NCBI GenBank assembly: GCA_032622095.1
Contig: CP136067.1
Location: forward strand, 94,914,707 to 94,978,706
Direction of reading: 5' to 3'
Length of the DNA: 64,000 nucleotides
Origin: Siphonodentalium dalli
Lineage: Eukaryota; Mollusca; Scaphopoda; Gadilida; Siphonodentaliidae
Shown here: in pieces, positions 1 to 11,221 of the stretch
Layout: every line of letters begins with the position of its first letter
How positions within the stretch are numbered: the stretch's first letter is position 1
Translations under genes and position numbers: made by a program
The notes under the pieces: generated by a model
Told to the model about the DNA's origin: nothing
The model's input: only the letters and a program-made list of their open reading frames with translations
The model's database searches: none

Positions 1-224
1 TCATTGAAAAAGTTTGAATTCTGTTGTATTCTGGGTGCCAGAGGGGGGAAGTCTTCAGAAGTTTTCTATTTCTCTGTGGGCATCTTCTGAGACACAGATG
101 TTTCAAATGGTGATGAATTATAGTATTCTAATAATATTTTATGGGATAGCTTGTTATTAAAACCGTATATCAAGTCACTATAAAAAAAAAATCGGAGACT
201 CGAAAATTAAGTGGGCCTTTAAAC
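1..224. mobile_element. TTAA-flanked element family B, right end (cut by window start)
   Basis: The segment ending CGAAAATTAAGTGGGCC then TTTAAA matches the right part of the element at 12,738-13,940, including GATGAATTATAGTATT and AAGTCACTATAAAA. The left part lies outside the window. Confidence 0.65.
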
Positions 225-248
225 TAATTAGCAGGTTTTATTGGCCAA

Positions 249-566
249 GGGGAGGAACCATGACACACCGGGCCGACCACGGGGAGGAACCATGACACAC
301 CGGGCCGACCACGGGGAGGAACCATGACACACCGGGCCGACCACGGGGAGGAACCATGACACACCGGGCCGACCACGGGGAGGAACCATGACACACCTGG
401 CCGACCACGGGGAGGAACCATGACACACCGGGCCGACCACGGGGAGGAACCATGACACACCGGGCCGACCACGGGGAGGAACCATGACACACCGGTCCGA
501 CCACGGGGAGGAACCATGACACATCGGGCCGACCACGGGGAGGAACCATGACGCACCGGGCCGACT
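249..566. repeat. 32-bp minisatellite, 10 copies
   Basis: Ten head-to-tail units of GGGGAGGAACCATGACACAC plus a 12-base CGGGCCGACCAC, nearly identical. All three minus-strand frames stay open because 32 is not a multiple of three and the unit has no stop in that direction. This is not evidence of a gene. Confidence 0.95.
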
Positions 567-629
567 ATCGTTCGGCACTGTGTGCGAAAAGTTTGAAATC
601 TGAACAAGAAAATCGCAAAATACTAGCAT

Positions 630-1085
630 CGAGACTAGCATCAAGCCTTCCAAAAGTACGAATTTCAAACCTGACATCCCCACTTAGGTTGGAAAATTCA
701 CAACTAATGACGGTTCCAATGACAATGTTGACCAAATGAAGGACAATAGTGTTTTCTTAAATTACTAGTAACTAGCAGTTTTTGACTTGCCCTGGGGGGG
801 GGGGGGGGACCAGGACATAAACTTTCCAAGTGTTGTAAATTTCCAACCTGACATTCCCCCTAAGGTTGGAAAATTTCCAGCTGATGGCCATTTCAGTCCA
901 AAATTTTGACCAAATGTAGGAAAATATGCAAATATTGGTCAAAAAACAACAAATTCCCCCAATAATTTGTTTGAAAATCAAACTACATGAACATTTCAAC
1001 CTATTGTTGTTGTGAAATTTCCAACTAATGTTGTGTCAGGTATGAAATTTCCAACTGTTGAGACCCCCCAAACCCCCCTGTCGCC
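630..1085 (+). repeat. interspersed TTGGAAA-type repeat, copy 1
   Basis: Shares AAATTTCCAACCTGACA, GGTTGGAAAATTTCCAGC and GTCGCCACG phrases with copies at 14.8, 16.3, 18.6, 27.4 and 52.6 kb. It holds a run of 14 G. Class unknown. Confidence 0.6.
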
Positions 1086-1090
1086 ACGTC

Positions 1091-1947
1091 TCTGAACGAA
1101 ATATGGCCGTATTATCACTTGAGTATCACGAAATTTTGCCGTATTACCACTTATTTTTAGAGTTATCATCTGCATCCGCAATGTTGTCACAGACAGTCAG
1201 TTTTACGACTTTTTATGGACCCAAATAAGTGCATATCTCGAGATATATCAAACTTCAGAAATCGATATCTGATCACTCTGAGCTTTGAAGTGAAAGAAAT
1301 TGTAATTTGGGAGCGTTAATTCGGATTATGATCTTTAAATAAAGTGTATGTAGTATTGGTCTGCATCATCATGACTTTCTTGACTTAAGAGTATTTTCGA
1401 TACAACATGGTAATATGCTTGAATTTATTAAATTACATGAACTTGCGCATAGGTCCGGCGTCCACAATTTTTAACACTTGCCGTCCAATTTGAATATCAA
1501 GTTCTGGCGGTCAATTATGGAGTCAACCAATTACGACGACAGCAGGATATGTGTTCTTCTAGAATGTGGGTTTCCTAACGGATGAACAGGCGAACTCTCC
1601 GCCTTTGGAAAAATACTAATGAACCACGCCTGGGTTAGGGATTTTCTTAATCACATTCAGAGTTATTTGAAAGAGCATGCCTATAATAGTATCATTGGGT
1701 CATTAAACAGAACCATTTTAAATCCACATGTCTGTTAACATCACCCCTAAATACTGTCCCAAAACCGGTTCAGAGGAACGCAGGGTCATTTTTAGACCTC
1801 AGCTTGATACCAATAAAGAGAAGGACATATGAGAGCTCACACCCAGAAAGAGGCGCAACTGAAAACCAGTGATTATTAAGTAAACTAATCTAACCCAACA
1901 ATCTAACCCAGCAATTTAAGCCCAATTTCTGGAATTTAACTCAACCA
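1091..1947. other. no gene or clear repeat recognised
   Basis: A/T-rich sequence downstream of the channel gene. I see no splice-supported exon, long frame or strong inverted repeat. Confidence 0.5.
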
Positions 1948-2599
1948 TTAAAGGGGTACTTTACACAGAGATAGGCAATTTTGTTTTTACTCCCATGGAA
2001 ACAACTTTCAAGTTAGACTGTGTTCGTGTTATATGAGTTTCGTACAAACCTAATTTAGCGAAGAAAATATTGATCTTGGAAAGAAAAATATTACGATTTC
2101 AAACTACGCGCCATGTTTTTGATCTTCACCGGAGAAGACGCATGTCTCAGGAAGAACCGGAAGTTCATTGCTCACAGCTTCGATTGATGCATTCAATCTC
2201 TTGCATCGAACAATCTCACCCCCTATAAAAGTACTTGACGTTTTATGACACTTGTTTCTTTCTCCTTTTTTCCGAATTGGTTATAACGGGCCTTCCTTTT
2301 GCAGGTAACATGTTTTGTTTGCAACTCAATAATGTTCGCGAACGGTCGTCAAAAAAAGACGCGCAGCAGATGCGATTTCAAGAACGGTAACTTGTAATGG
2401 CATAATTCGCCATTTTATGACTCCAGCCACAAATGAATTTATATTAAATAATTCAATTTTACTTTTACGATAGCCTGTTAACCGGAACGTTTTGAGTAGA
2501 CATCGTCGACTCAAATTAGTTATTTTATAATATAATATTCACATTAGATCTCTATTGTCACCGGGAATTTATTGAAATTGGTGTACAGTACCCCTTTAA
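1948..2599. mobile_element. TTAA-flanked non-autonomous DNA element, family A
   Basis: Starts TTAAAGGGGTACTTTACAC and ends with the complement, GTGTACAGTACCCCTTTAA. The same ends bound the element at 14,380-14,733. The TTAA sites suggest a TTAA-specific (piggyBac-type) transposase. 652 bases; no coding remnant. It lies just past the channel gene's 3' end. Confidence 0.72.
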
Positions 2600-2635
2600 C
2601 TAAAAATTTGGATAACCCAACAATTTTGACTAAGC

Positions 2636-2641
2636 TTTATT
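2636..2641 (-). promoter_or_regulatory. putative poly(A) signal of the channel gene
   Basis: AATAAA on the minus strand, 65 bases beyond the channel gene's stop codon and before the right end of a TTAA-flanked element. Position and motif fit a polyadenylation signal. Use is not proven. Confidence 0.45.
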
Positions 2642-2706
2642 TTGGGTGTATAACAATTAGAGTTATACATGGGATTTACTAGACATCATTATTGACAGAC
2701 TTTTGG

Positions 2707-2952
2707 TCAGGAGTAAAATGTTCCAGTTCTGTTCCGAAAATAAAGCTCTTTCTCATCATGATATTTCGCGAATTCTTTGTCACGATCCCCATGATTACTG
2801 TCCTTATCATCTTGACGTTTTTTACAGTTTTTCACATATATGAGATAGTTTCCAAGTTCCACGAAGAGCTGTATAACTTCAAATATACTAAGAATAGACA
2901 GTCCAATCCACAAACCAATGGCCCCGCCGACATCTGATAAAAATTGAATATC
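2707..2952 (-). CDS. DEG/ENaC terminal exon: second membrane helix and tail
   Basis: 246 bases from a TCTATTTTTCAG acceptor to a TGA stop. The peptide opens DIQFLSDVGGAIGLWIGLS and continues ILSIFEVIQLF. This is the pre-helix LSDxGG motif, the G-x-S selectivity filter (here Gly-Leu-Ser) and the acidic end of the second membrane segment. The cytosolic tail of about 50 residues is rich in Lys, Asp and Glu and ends NRTGTFYS. The family assignment of the whole gene rests most firmly on this exon and the cysteine-rich exons. A TTAA-flanked repeat ends about 110 bases past the stop. Confidence 0.93.
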   Translation of the reverse strand, partial: DIQFLSDVGGAIGLWIGLSILSIFEVIQLFVELGNYLIYVKNCKKRQDDKDSNHGDRDKEFAKYHDEKELYFRNRTGTFYS

Positions 2953-3229
2953 CTGAAAAATAGAATGCAACCCAGATTAACCCTGTCGTTGCTAAATTGA
3001 CCCTCCCGTCAGTTATAAAAATATACATTGAAATGGTATATTATTCACCAGGAGTGATGTTCAACAAATATTAGCTGACGACAGACAATAATACAAGTAC
3101 AGAAGGTTTTCTATTACTTGGTTAAATGGGAACTGTCAATGAGTATTTTGTATAGAACCTGTTAAAGAAGCACAGTTCAATTTGACATAAATTAATTAAA
3201 ACAGAATTCTAAGCCGATTTGCAGCTTAC

Positions 3230-3313
3230 CAGGTCAAGGGAAAACATCCAATCACCACCATTCAATGACACATAATATGCAAATAATAACAAAACCAATC
3301 CATCAGTAGTACG
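3230..3313 (-). CDS. candidate 84-base cassette exon before the pore helix
   Basis: An open 84-base block between a strong acceptor (TCTATTTTTCAG) and a consensus donor (GTAAGC), phase 0 to phase 0, so it can be included or skipped without changing the channel frame. The other two frames contain stops. It would add 28 residues, starting RTTDGLVLLLFAYYVSLNGG and ending FSLDL, between the NIYFEDLNYE strand and LSDVGG. No DEG/ENaC protein I know has such an insert, and skipping it gives the usual spacing. It may be an alternative cassette or a pseudoexon. Confidence 0.35.
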
Positions 3314-3744
3314 CTGAAAAATAGAGAACATTTAGAACGCTCTCTATTATCTCCGCCGTTTGGGACACGAAAGTATGGGGGAACCCGAGCCAACATCACG
3401 CCACCTGCGCACAGATGTAAATAACAATACAATTCCCTCAATATACTGAAAGTAGATCCAAATTTCTATATTTCATGGAAATTAATAAGATTTTAGCAAC
3501 CAGATCGCCTAACAGTCCAGGTTGATTGCATATATTTAATGCTGACAACAAACAAATTAATTAATTAAACCCCAACCGGTAGATAATTTGATAGAAACGT
3601 CAACTCTCCTTCGATATACAAGAACATCCCCTGAATCTAGCTGATCAAAAAATATTATGATATGCTTTATATTTTAAGCATGACTTGTATTTGTCCTTCT
3701 TATTACCCCCCCCCCCCCCCCCCCACCCGCACACTTCCGTAACC

Positions 3745-4085
3745 GTCCGCCCGAATTGTGAAGCTCTATATTTCAGTCGTCGGTGGTCGGATTACAATGA
3801 TATTGGTGAACAGACGATCGACAACGAGAGAAAATATATCAACACGTGTTGGGTATCGTCCATTTTCGCAGAGTTATGCCCCTTAGAGTGAAAAATTCGT
3901 TCACGTCCGCACTTGTCCGAATTGTGGAGCTCTCTATATATCAGTTATTGGCGGTCGGATTCAAATGATCTTTGGTATGCGGATGAACCAACGTGAAATA
4001 AAGAATATCCACATGTAATGGATATCGTCTATCCATTTTTTCCACAGAATTATGCCCCTTAGAGTGAAAAATGCATACGTGCAAC
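3745..4085 (+). repeat. degenerate 175-bp tandem duplication
   Basis: GTTATGCCCCTTAGAGTGAA occurs near 3,876 and 4,051, each preceded by a GGTCGGATT...ATGAT block. A third, weaker relative is at 4,530-4,690. A 19-base C run (3,706-3,724) precedes it. No gene was recognised. Confidence 0.6.
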
Positions 4086-4830
4086 TTAGCATCTCTGAAT
4101 CTTAGCACGTGAATTCCGTTACTTATCACGTGACCTTATTTAAAAAAAATCAGAAATTGTGGCAAATGAACACGGGAACGTCCTATGTGAAGCAGGACAT
4201 AAATTTGGGCCGAAACAAATTTGGGTCGAAAAGACCGAAATGGGTCGAAAATAGGCAAAGTCGGAAGATAAAAACGGAAATTTACCACAATGAGTTCGGA
4301 ATCGTGTGTTGCCAGCTGGGCGGAACATTTTGGGCCCCAAATGTTTTGGGTAGAGTTTCAAAAATGGGTCCGAAAAAGAGTTTCTACTGTGCTCGGTCGG
4401 GAAATTTTCTGAACGTCATCAGAGAAGCAGGTCCCAAATTTGGGTCGAAAAAGTGATCATATACATGTGTATGTCATGTTTGAATTATATTTATATAGTA
4501 TCCTCATGAGGCAACACGAGCGGATTTAAAGTCGCAAGCAACGGGTATTGTCCATTCATTTCTTCTAAAGTTATGGTCCTTAAATTGAAAATACACATTG
4601 TTCGTGTATCGGATGTGAAAGTTCTTGGTATATTCATGAACCAGAAGGATATTCACATGCAATAGGTTTGGTCCCGTCATCGCAGGCATGATTAATTAAG
4701 AACAAATTAATGACCAACCAGAAGGCTCAGCGGGTAATACGTTGTGCGTGCCTCTGTTTTCCATGTGTTTCTCTTAGTGCTATATAATACTTGGTGCATA
4801 CAAAACAATATATCGTATCGTATCTCCGTA

Positions 4831-4966
4831 CAGTAATGCCCTAAATAATCGACTCCTTAACCACAAAATAATTATGGGTAACTTTTCAGGATTTAGTCAG
4901 AAATATGGCTTGTTGCCATTCATCGGAAAGCTCTCCGCGAGGAGTCGATTATTTAGGGCATTACTG
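4831..4966. mobile_element. palindromic TA-flanked MITE, copy 1 (deleted arm)
   Basis: Inverted ends CAGTAATGCCCTAAATAATC flanked by TA on both sides. The CAGT terminus and TA duplication are typical of Tc1/mariner-derived MITEs. At 136 bases it is shorter than sister copies because part of the right arm is missing. It shares the core TTATGGGTAACTTTTCAGG with copies at 5.7, 12.3 and 54.8 kb. Confidence 0.8.
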
Positions 4967-5115
4967 TACCTCATAATCTTTAATTTTCTGAAATTGTGGA
5001 AAATGACCACGGGAACGTCCTCAGTGAAGAAGGACATACATTTGGGCCGAAAAAGGTCTTGTAAGATTACCTCATAATCAGAGCAGTATATCGTAATGTA
5101 TCTGCTCATGCGTAC

Positions 5116-5191
5116 CTCATAATCTTGGGTCTCTTTGATCACTTCATAGTTCAAATCTTCAAAATATATGTTGACCTTCAGGAAGCTTTCT
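5116..5191 (-). CDS. DEG/ENaC exon: NIYFEDLNYE segment
   Basis: 76 bases between acceptor GATGATTTCAG and donor GTACGC. One base completes Lys and the exon ends in phase 0. The peptide ESFLKVNIYFEDLNYEVIK is the strongly conserved strand that precedes the second membrane helix in DEG/ENaC channels (family pattern L-x-K-x-N-x-Y-x-x-x-L-x-Y). It joins directly to the last exon as DYE-DIQFLSDVGG, which is the normal family spacing. A palindromic TA-flanked MITE sits about 150 bases downstream. Confidence 0.88.
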
Positions 5192-5730
5192 CTGAAATCA
5201 TCGGGAATAGGAAAGTTATTTATTCACAATCATGTCGCGTGATGAAATACAATATTTGAGGTCATGGATACGACTTTGATCATATTTGTTTTTAGATAGC
5301 CACTTGGCAGTCATAAAATTATTATAGGTTACACTGGTGTAAATAGGGTTCGGAGTGACATCTATAGCGGATGCGGGATGTCTTGTGTGCTTTTTGCATT
5401 AAAAAATCGTCACGCTTCTTCCCTATGATTTCCCATAGGTAAAATAGCCATTGACACAGGGATTAACCCTTTGTAGTGAAGTTTGATTTTTTTGGTGTGG
5501 TCTAAAATATGATAGTATTTTGTTATGCGGTTCTGACACTAGTTACGAAAACACAAGATTTAAAGGCGGATTACCTGCTAGACGGACATGACTTTTTTGA
5601 ATAAAAAGTTTCCCAAATGTCAATTTTTCAGATTTAAAGAAAATTTGGACCCAAAATTTATATTGCCAACAGTATGCGCTAAAACGTTAGCACTGAGGCC
5701 TATGGAAAACATTTACACCAGTTAAACCTA

Positions 5731-5908
5731 CAGTAAGACTCTAATTAATCGACCTCTTAACCACAGCAGAATTATGGGTAACTTTTCAGGATTTAGTCGG
5801 AAATATGGCTTGTTGCTATTCATCGGAAAGCTCTCGGAGAGACTAAATCCTGAAAAGTTACCCATAATTCTGCTGTGGTTAAGAGGTCGATTAATTAGAG
5901 CATTACTC
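5731..5908. mobile_element. palindromic TA-flanked MITE, copy 2
   Basis: 178 bases, nearly a perfect palindrome. Left arm CAGTAAGACTCTAATTAATC, right arm its complement, with the shared GGGTAACTTTTCAGGATTTA core. Flanked by TA. The last base of the right end has changed (C for G). Confidence 0.8.
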
Positions 5909-7254
5909 TATACCGAGGCATGAACGCTGAACTGATCCATGTCACTATATTTCGAGCACATAGGTAGCCAGCTTTTTCACAGTGATACTTGCCAATGTCA
6001 ATGGGTACCATGGTTTTATAAATTTTTCGTTCGGGTACCCAACTTTTTAAAATTCGGGTTTTATTCTTGTTTTATCCCCATTATCAAAATATGACTGTTT
6101 AGTATAATAATGGGGTGTACGCATAAATCCTGCGCTTGGCCAATTCTGCCTGTAGGGCCATGACATTATGAAAAAAGGTCACTCGCCATATTGGCGAGAT
6201 TTTTAAAGCGGGGCACCAACATGCTTATTATAGTACAGTACTTTATAAAAGCTTGGTACCTAAGTGCCAACATGAAAACAATGGTACCCCATTCGCATAG
6301 CCTTCCAATGTATCACATACGTTTATTTCCATTTATTGTATCTTACAGAAGATATTGACAAATATATTTGTTAGCTAAATATATATTCAGGGTTCTGACA
6401 AGAAGGACACACTAGTGACACAGTTTTATACTCATACCCCGCATAAAGATAAAGTATGATATGATTTAGGTGATCTGAAACATTTAGCTCAAACATCATA
6501 ATGTGTATTGACTGCTAACTGAAATGTTCGCCAGGCTCTTGTGGCAGCTAACAGGCTACGCAAGACTTCTACTACCTCTTTATACAACCCTGATAAACAT
6601 CATGGTAATATAGACCAAGTCTTCTCGGTCCACAACGTCTTAATATATCGGTTGGGATGATGGTGTTTTTGGAACGAGTCCCGACCCGTTGCTCTTCTTT
6701 TACGGATTTTCATTCAACAGACGTACTACATGTACACGTGGAGCATGGCCATTCACGTAAACCCCCACATGTGATTAATAATCTGACATGTCCGCCATTA
6801 ATCTGTCTTCAAAATTATATTTTGACATAGCCTGTCCGTGTTACACTAAATCCTGTTTGGTGATTGGGTCACTCGGGTTACATCCCAATAATGCAGAGAT
6901 ATCTCGAGCGTAACACGAAAAGGACGTTACAAATTGTTGACATAATCTGACCTAATCACTAAAAGCGGTCAGCAGAATAATCGGGCGTGCTTTTCAAATT
7001 CCAGCCGAATTACATCTGAAGCCAGTTATTTATATCGATCACGTTATCGTAGCTAACTGTTTGGAACTCCTATATCAGGCTGACTTAATGTGCCGCGTGG
7101 ACTGGTCTCAAATTATCGGCCATTTTGTGAAAATAAGTAAGAATACACTCAGATTTTGTATGGGAATAAATAATCAAAAAGCTATATAAATATAAGAAAT
7201 TAATGTAGTGGGTGTGTGTGTTAATTATTGTGGGATACGGCGTATTGTCACCAT
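5909..7254. other. channel intron, no gene recognised
   Basis: Holds a loose inverted repeat at about 6,000-6,300 rich in GGTACC-like words. Acceptor-like sites near 6,390, 6,470 and 6,595 do not give frames that fit the neighbouring exons. Confidence 0.45.
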
Positions 7255-7677
7255 GGTCCTGTGGCCCTGCTATAATGTGCTATGATGAGGTTGGGTCGTG
7301 CTGAATTGCTATGATGTTAGGACAAACTGTTACCGTTATATTTTTTTTAAGTTTCTTTTTCGCGGTGTTCCTACAGTCTGAACATATACAGGAAAAGCCA
7401 TTATGCATTCAAAACATATTTATTGCGAAATATTTTTAATATTAGTATTAGTTGTTGAAAATCGACTATGATCAAGATAGTTATTATGCCATTTAGACGC
7501 ACCAGCGCTGGCATTATTATATTTTTCAAAAATTATACACACTGTTTTTTTTGTCAAATCGCTCTTTAGACAACATTAGAAAAAATAACGGTACTTTTTC
7601 GTAACGGTATCTGTTTGCCCTACCCGCATCATAGCAATTCAACGGGAACAACAGCATCATAGCATATCAGCAGGACC
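7255..7677. mobile_element. foldback element with GCTATGATG motifs
   Basis: Left GGTCCTGTGGCCCTGC and AATTGCTATGATGTTAGG pair with right-arm complements CATCATAGCAATTCAAC and CAGGACC. Arms of about 90 bases, a 240-base A/T-rich centre, and ACCGTTA/TAACGGT at the inner ends. Confidence 0.6.
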
Positions 7678-7770
7678 ACTTGATCAGGGGTGGTTGTGTT
7701 TAGGTACCGGGAGTGGAAGACACACCGAACACCATTGTGTTCTGTATATTATTGCCATCCGTTCACTTAC

Positions 7771-7868
7771 TTTAAATCGAAGCGATCTACTTTATCTGCT
7801 TTGAGGTCTGTAGCATATTGGCATCCAGCTGAATTATTTGTTTTGCAAAGGTCTCCGACCAACAGTTT
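7771..7868 (-). CDS. DEG/ENaC exon: linker before the membrane-proximal strand
   Basis: 98 bases between acceptor GACATTTCAG and donor GTAAGTG, phase 0 to phase 2. The peptide starts KLLVGDLCKTN and ends DKVDRFDLK. This region varies in DEG/ENaC proteins, so the call rests on the consensus splice sites, on being the only frame that links the IDWP exon (ending phase 0) to the NIYFEDLNYE exon (needing phase 2), and on a plausible length. A foldback element ends about 90 bases downstream in the next intron. Confidence 0.75.
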
Positions 7869-8395
7869 CTGAAATGTCAAAATTACTGCATTATGGATAT
7901 TAAATACATTATAGAGTTGTCACCCGCGTTATAAGAGTGAGACACCGTCACGCACGAGGATTCGTCGCCCTTTTGAGACATGGATGACTCTGGAATGTCA
8001 CACGAGGGCCGTTTGGTCCGAGCGTGACAAAATACTGACATTCCAGTTTGAGAGCGGCGACAAATTCCCGTATCTCACGAAACAATGGTGAAAACTGTTC
8101 TGTTATACTGCAAAGTATTTCATAATTGCGCAATAATAGGCATATACCGTACAGTTCAAGTGACCATATATTTTAATATCCAATTCATGTTAGAATCCTT
8201 GCTTTCCAACAATCAAATTTTGAACCGATAAACAATTTCGTGGTGGGTGCTGTAAATTTCTGGTAATTTTACTGGGCAAATGGTAAAAGATCCTGCAAAC
8301 AACACTTCATAGTTTTCAAAATAAAATCCACGTTGCCTGTTACTTAATTATCCATGAGAAGATCAGTAATTTAATTTCGAAGTAGATTGCCCATG

Positions 8396-10408
8396 TGACA
8401 AAATGTCTGGTATCCATGACACGAAATGTCAGGTACCCATGACACGAAATGTCCGGTACCCATTCGACGAAATGTCTGGTACCCATGCGATAAAATGTCC
8501 GGTATCCATGACACGAATTGTCCGGTAACCATGAGCGAAATGTCCGATACCCATGACACGAATTGTCCGGTACCCATGCGACGAAAAGTCCGGTACCCAT
8601 CATACGAAATGTACGGTACACATGCGACGAAATGCACTGTTCCCATGCGACGAAATGTCCGGTACCCATGATACGAAATGTACGGTACCCATGCGACGAA
8701 ATGTACGGTACACATGCGACGAAACGTCCGGTACCCATGCGACGAAAGGTCCGGTACCCATGCAACGAAATGTAAGGTACCCATGCGACGAAATGTCCGG
8801 TACCCATGATACGAAATGTACGGTACCCATGCGACGAAAAGTCCGGTACCCATGATACGAAATGTACGGTACCCATGCGACGAAATGTACGTTTCCCATG
8901 CGACGAAATGTCCGGTACCCATGCGACGAAATGTCCGGTACCCATGCGACGAAATGTCCGGTACCCATGCGACGAAACGTCCGGTACCCATGCAACGAAA
9001 TGTCCGGCACTCATGCGACTAAATTTACGGTACCCATGCGACGAAATATCCGGTACCCATGCGACGAAACGTCCGGTACCCATGCGACTAAATGTCCGGT
9101 ACCCATGCGACGAAACGTCCGGTACCCATCATACGAAATGTCCGGCACTCATGTGACTAAATTCACGGTACCCATGCGACGTAATGTACGTTACCCATGC
9201 GACGAAATGTCCGGTACCCATGCGACGAAATGTCTGGTACCCATGCGACGAAATGTCCGGTACCCATGATACGAAATGTACGGTACCCATGCGACGAAAG
9301 GTCCGGTACCCATGCGACGAAATGTACGATACGAAATGTACGGTACCCATGCGACGAAAAGTCCGGTACCCATGATACGAAATGTACGGTACCCATGCGA
9401 CGAAATGTACGTTTCCCATGCGACGAAATGTCCGGTACCCATGCGACGAAACGTCCGGTACCCATGCGACTAAATTTACGGTACCCATGCGACGAAATGT
9501 CCGGTACCCATGCGACTAAATTTACGGTACCCATGCGACGAAATGTCCGGTACCCATGATACGAAATGTACGGTACACATGCGACGAAATGTACGGTACG
9601 CATGATACGTAATGTACGGTACCCATGCGCGACGAAATGTCCGGTACCCATGCGACGAAATGTCCGGCACTCATGCGACGAAATGTACGGTACGCATGAT
9701 ACGTAATGTACGGTACCCATGCGCGACGAAATGTCCGGTAATCATGCGACGAAATGTCCGGTACCCATGCGACGACATGTCCGGTACCCATGATACGAAA
9801 TGTACGGTACCCATGCGCGACGAAATGTCCGGAAATCATGCGACGAAATGTCCGGTACCCATGCGACGACATGTCCGGCACACACGACACGAAATGTACG
9901 GTACCCATGCGACGACATGTCCGGTACCCATGCGACGACATGTCCGGTACCCATGATACGAAATGTCCGGCACCCACGACACGAAATGTACGGTACCCAT
10001 GCGCGACGAAATGTCCGGTAATCATGCGACGAAATGTCCGGTACCCATGCGACGACATGTCCGGTACCCATGATACGAAATGTCCGGCACCCATGCGACG
10101 ACATGTCCGGTACCCATGCGACGACATGTCCGGTACCCATGATACGAAATGTCCGGCACCCATGCGACGACATGTCCGGTACCCATGCGACGACATGTCC
10201 GGTACCCATGCGACGACATGTCCGGTACCCATGCGACGAAATGTCCGGTACCCATGATACGAAATGTCCGGCAACCACGACACGAAATGTCCGGTACCCA
10301 TGCGACGAAATGTCCGGTACCCATGCGACGAAATGTCCGGCACTCATGACACGAAATGTCCTGTACCCATGCGACTAAATGTCTGGCACCCATGATACGA
10401 AATGTCCG
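8396..10408. repeat. 23-bp minisatellite, about 87 copies
   Basis: Unit CCCATGCGACGAAATGTCC plus GGTA, each containing the palindrome GGTACC. Variants (ATACGAAATGTAC; GACGACATGTCC) are interspersed. At 9.6-10.0 kb the CATGCGCGACG variant recurs every 94 bases (four units plus two bases), a higher-order period. Long frames on both strands come from the repeat itself. It lies in the channel intron between the linker and IDWP exons. Confidence 0.95.
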
Positions 10409-10804
10409 GTGTCGTTTGAAATGAATGCAGGTGTGTAAATGTCATGTATAAAACATATAACCGTAAACATACCCGAAGTATTACATATATATGCTGATAT
10501 CTTATACTCAAATTATACATGTGTATGAAGCCATGTTATTTCTCGGTGAATGCGTAACGCCTCATAACACCAAGCTAATAACACCATCGATACGTCATTA
10601 GGTTTGGAAAGACGAACGCGTAATGCTTTGGGCGCATTTTGACTCGCGCAGGATTGACTTAATACATCATCGGGTTTCAACATGAAGAGAAATTGTTCCT
10701 ATTAACTTTTGCCAAGGGTGCTATTGGGTATTTTGGGCTGATCTTGTCACGATACACTTTTCGATTTAAATATATTTACAAAAGCGGCTTTTTCGCTAAA
10801 TGTA

Positions 10805-10976
10805 TATAAATATAAGGATTAACTGTCATGTGGACTATTTTTATGGAGATGTAACGGTGAGGTAAGTGGACATAACTTGTATGTAAAACCCTTCGGGTTT
10901 TACACAAGTTATGTCCACTTACCTCACCGTTACATCTCCATAAAAACAGTCCACATGACAGTTAATCCTTATATAA
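10805..10976. mobile_element. perfect foldback element
   Basis: Arms of about 80 bases (TATAAGGATTAACTGTCATG and its complement) pair almost without mismatch around AAAACCCTTCGGGTTTTAC. Probably a MITE. It lies between the 23-bp minisatellite and the IDWP exon. Confidence 0.75.
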
Positions 10977-11120
10977 CTGCAACTAGCCACGTGGGCGCCG
11001 ACCAATCAGAATGCTGGATTTAGTGATGACAACACTTAGTGTGTAAATATATTCGTATGATATGTGTATGATGGCACTGTATATTTATATGATGTATGTA
11101 TGCTGGCATGGTATACTTAC

Positions 11121-11178
11121 ATTGTATGTGTATGCTGGCCAGTCAATTTGTGAAATTGTCTTTCTGTAATCAAGTTCG
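11121..11178 (-). CDS. DEG/ENaC exon: IDWP segment
   Basis: A 58-base microexon between acceptor TATTTTTCAG and the full-consensus donor GTAAGTA. Its first base completes Ser after the C-x-C-x-x-P-C motif, and it ends in phase 0. The peptide is S-ELDYRKTISQIDWPAYTYN, matching the family's P-C-x-E-x-x-Y ... S-x-x-x-W-P stretch that leads back toward the membrane. It was too short to stand out as an open frame; phase agreement on both sides and the motif support it. Confidence 0.86.
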
Positions 11179-11221
11179 CTGAAAAATACAATGTTACACT
11201 TACATGCAGATGTTAAATATG

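Noticed and set aside
228-683. Overlapping minus-strand frames of 100-150 codons (VPPRGRPGVSWFLP repeats)
   Set aside because: They are translations of the 32-bp minisatellite, open in all frames by composition.
4722-4765. tRNA-like GGCTCAGCGGGTAATAC stretch
   Set aside because: It loosely resembles an A box, but no B box or cloverleaf follows.
6347-6394. 48-base minus-strand candidate exon with good acceptor and donor
   Set aside because: Its start phase does not fit the end of the IDWP exon, whereas 7,771-7,868 fits both sides.
8340-10393. Frames up to 273 codons on both strands (GYRTFRRMGTG and TKCPVPMRRNV repeats)
   Set aside because: They are translations of the 23-bp minisatellite; six-frame openness comes from the unit.
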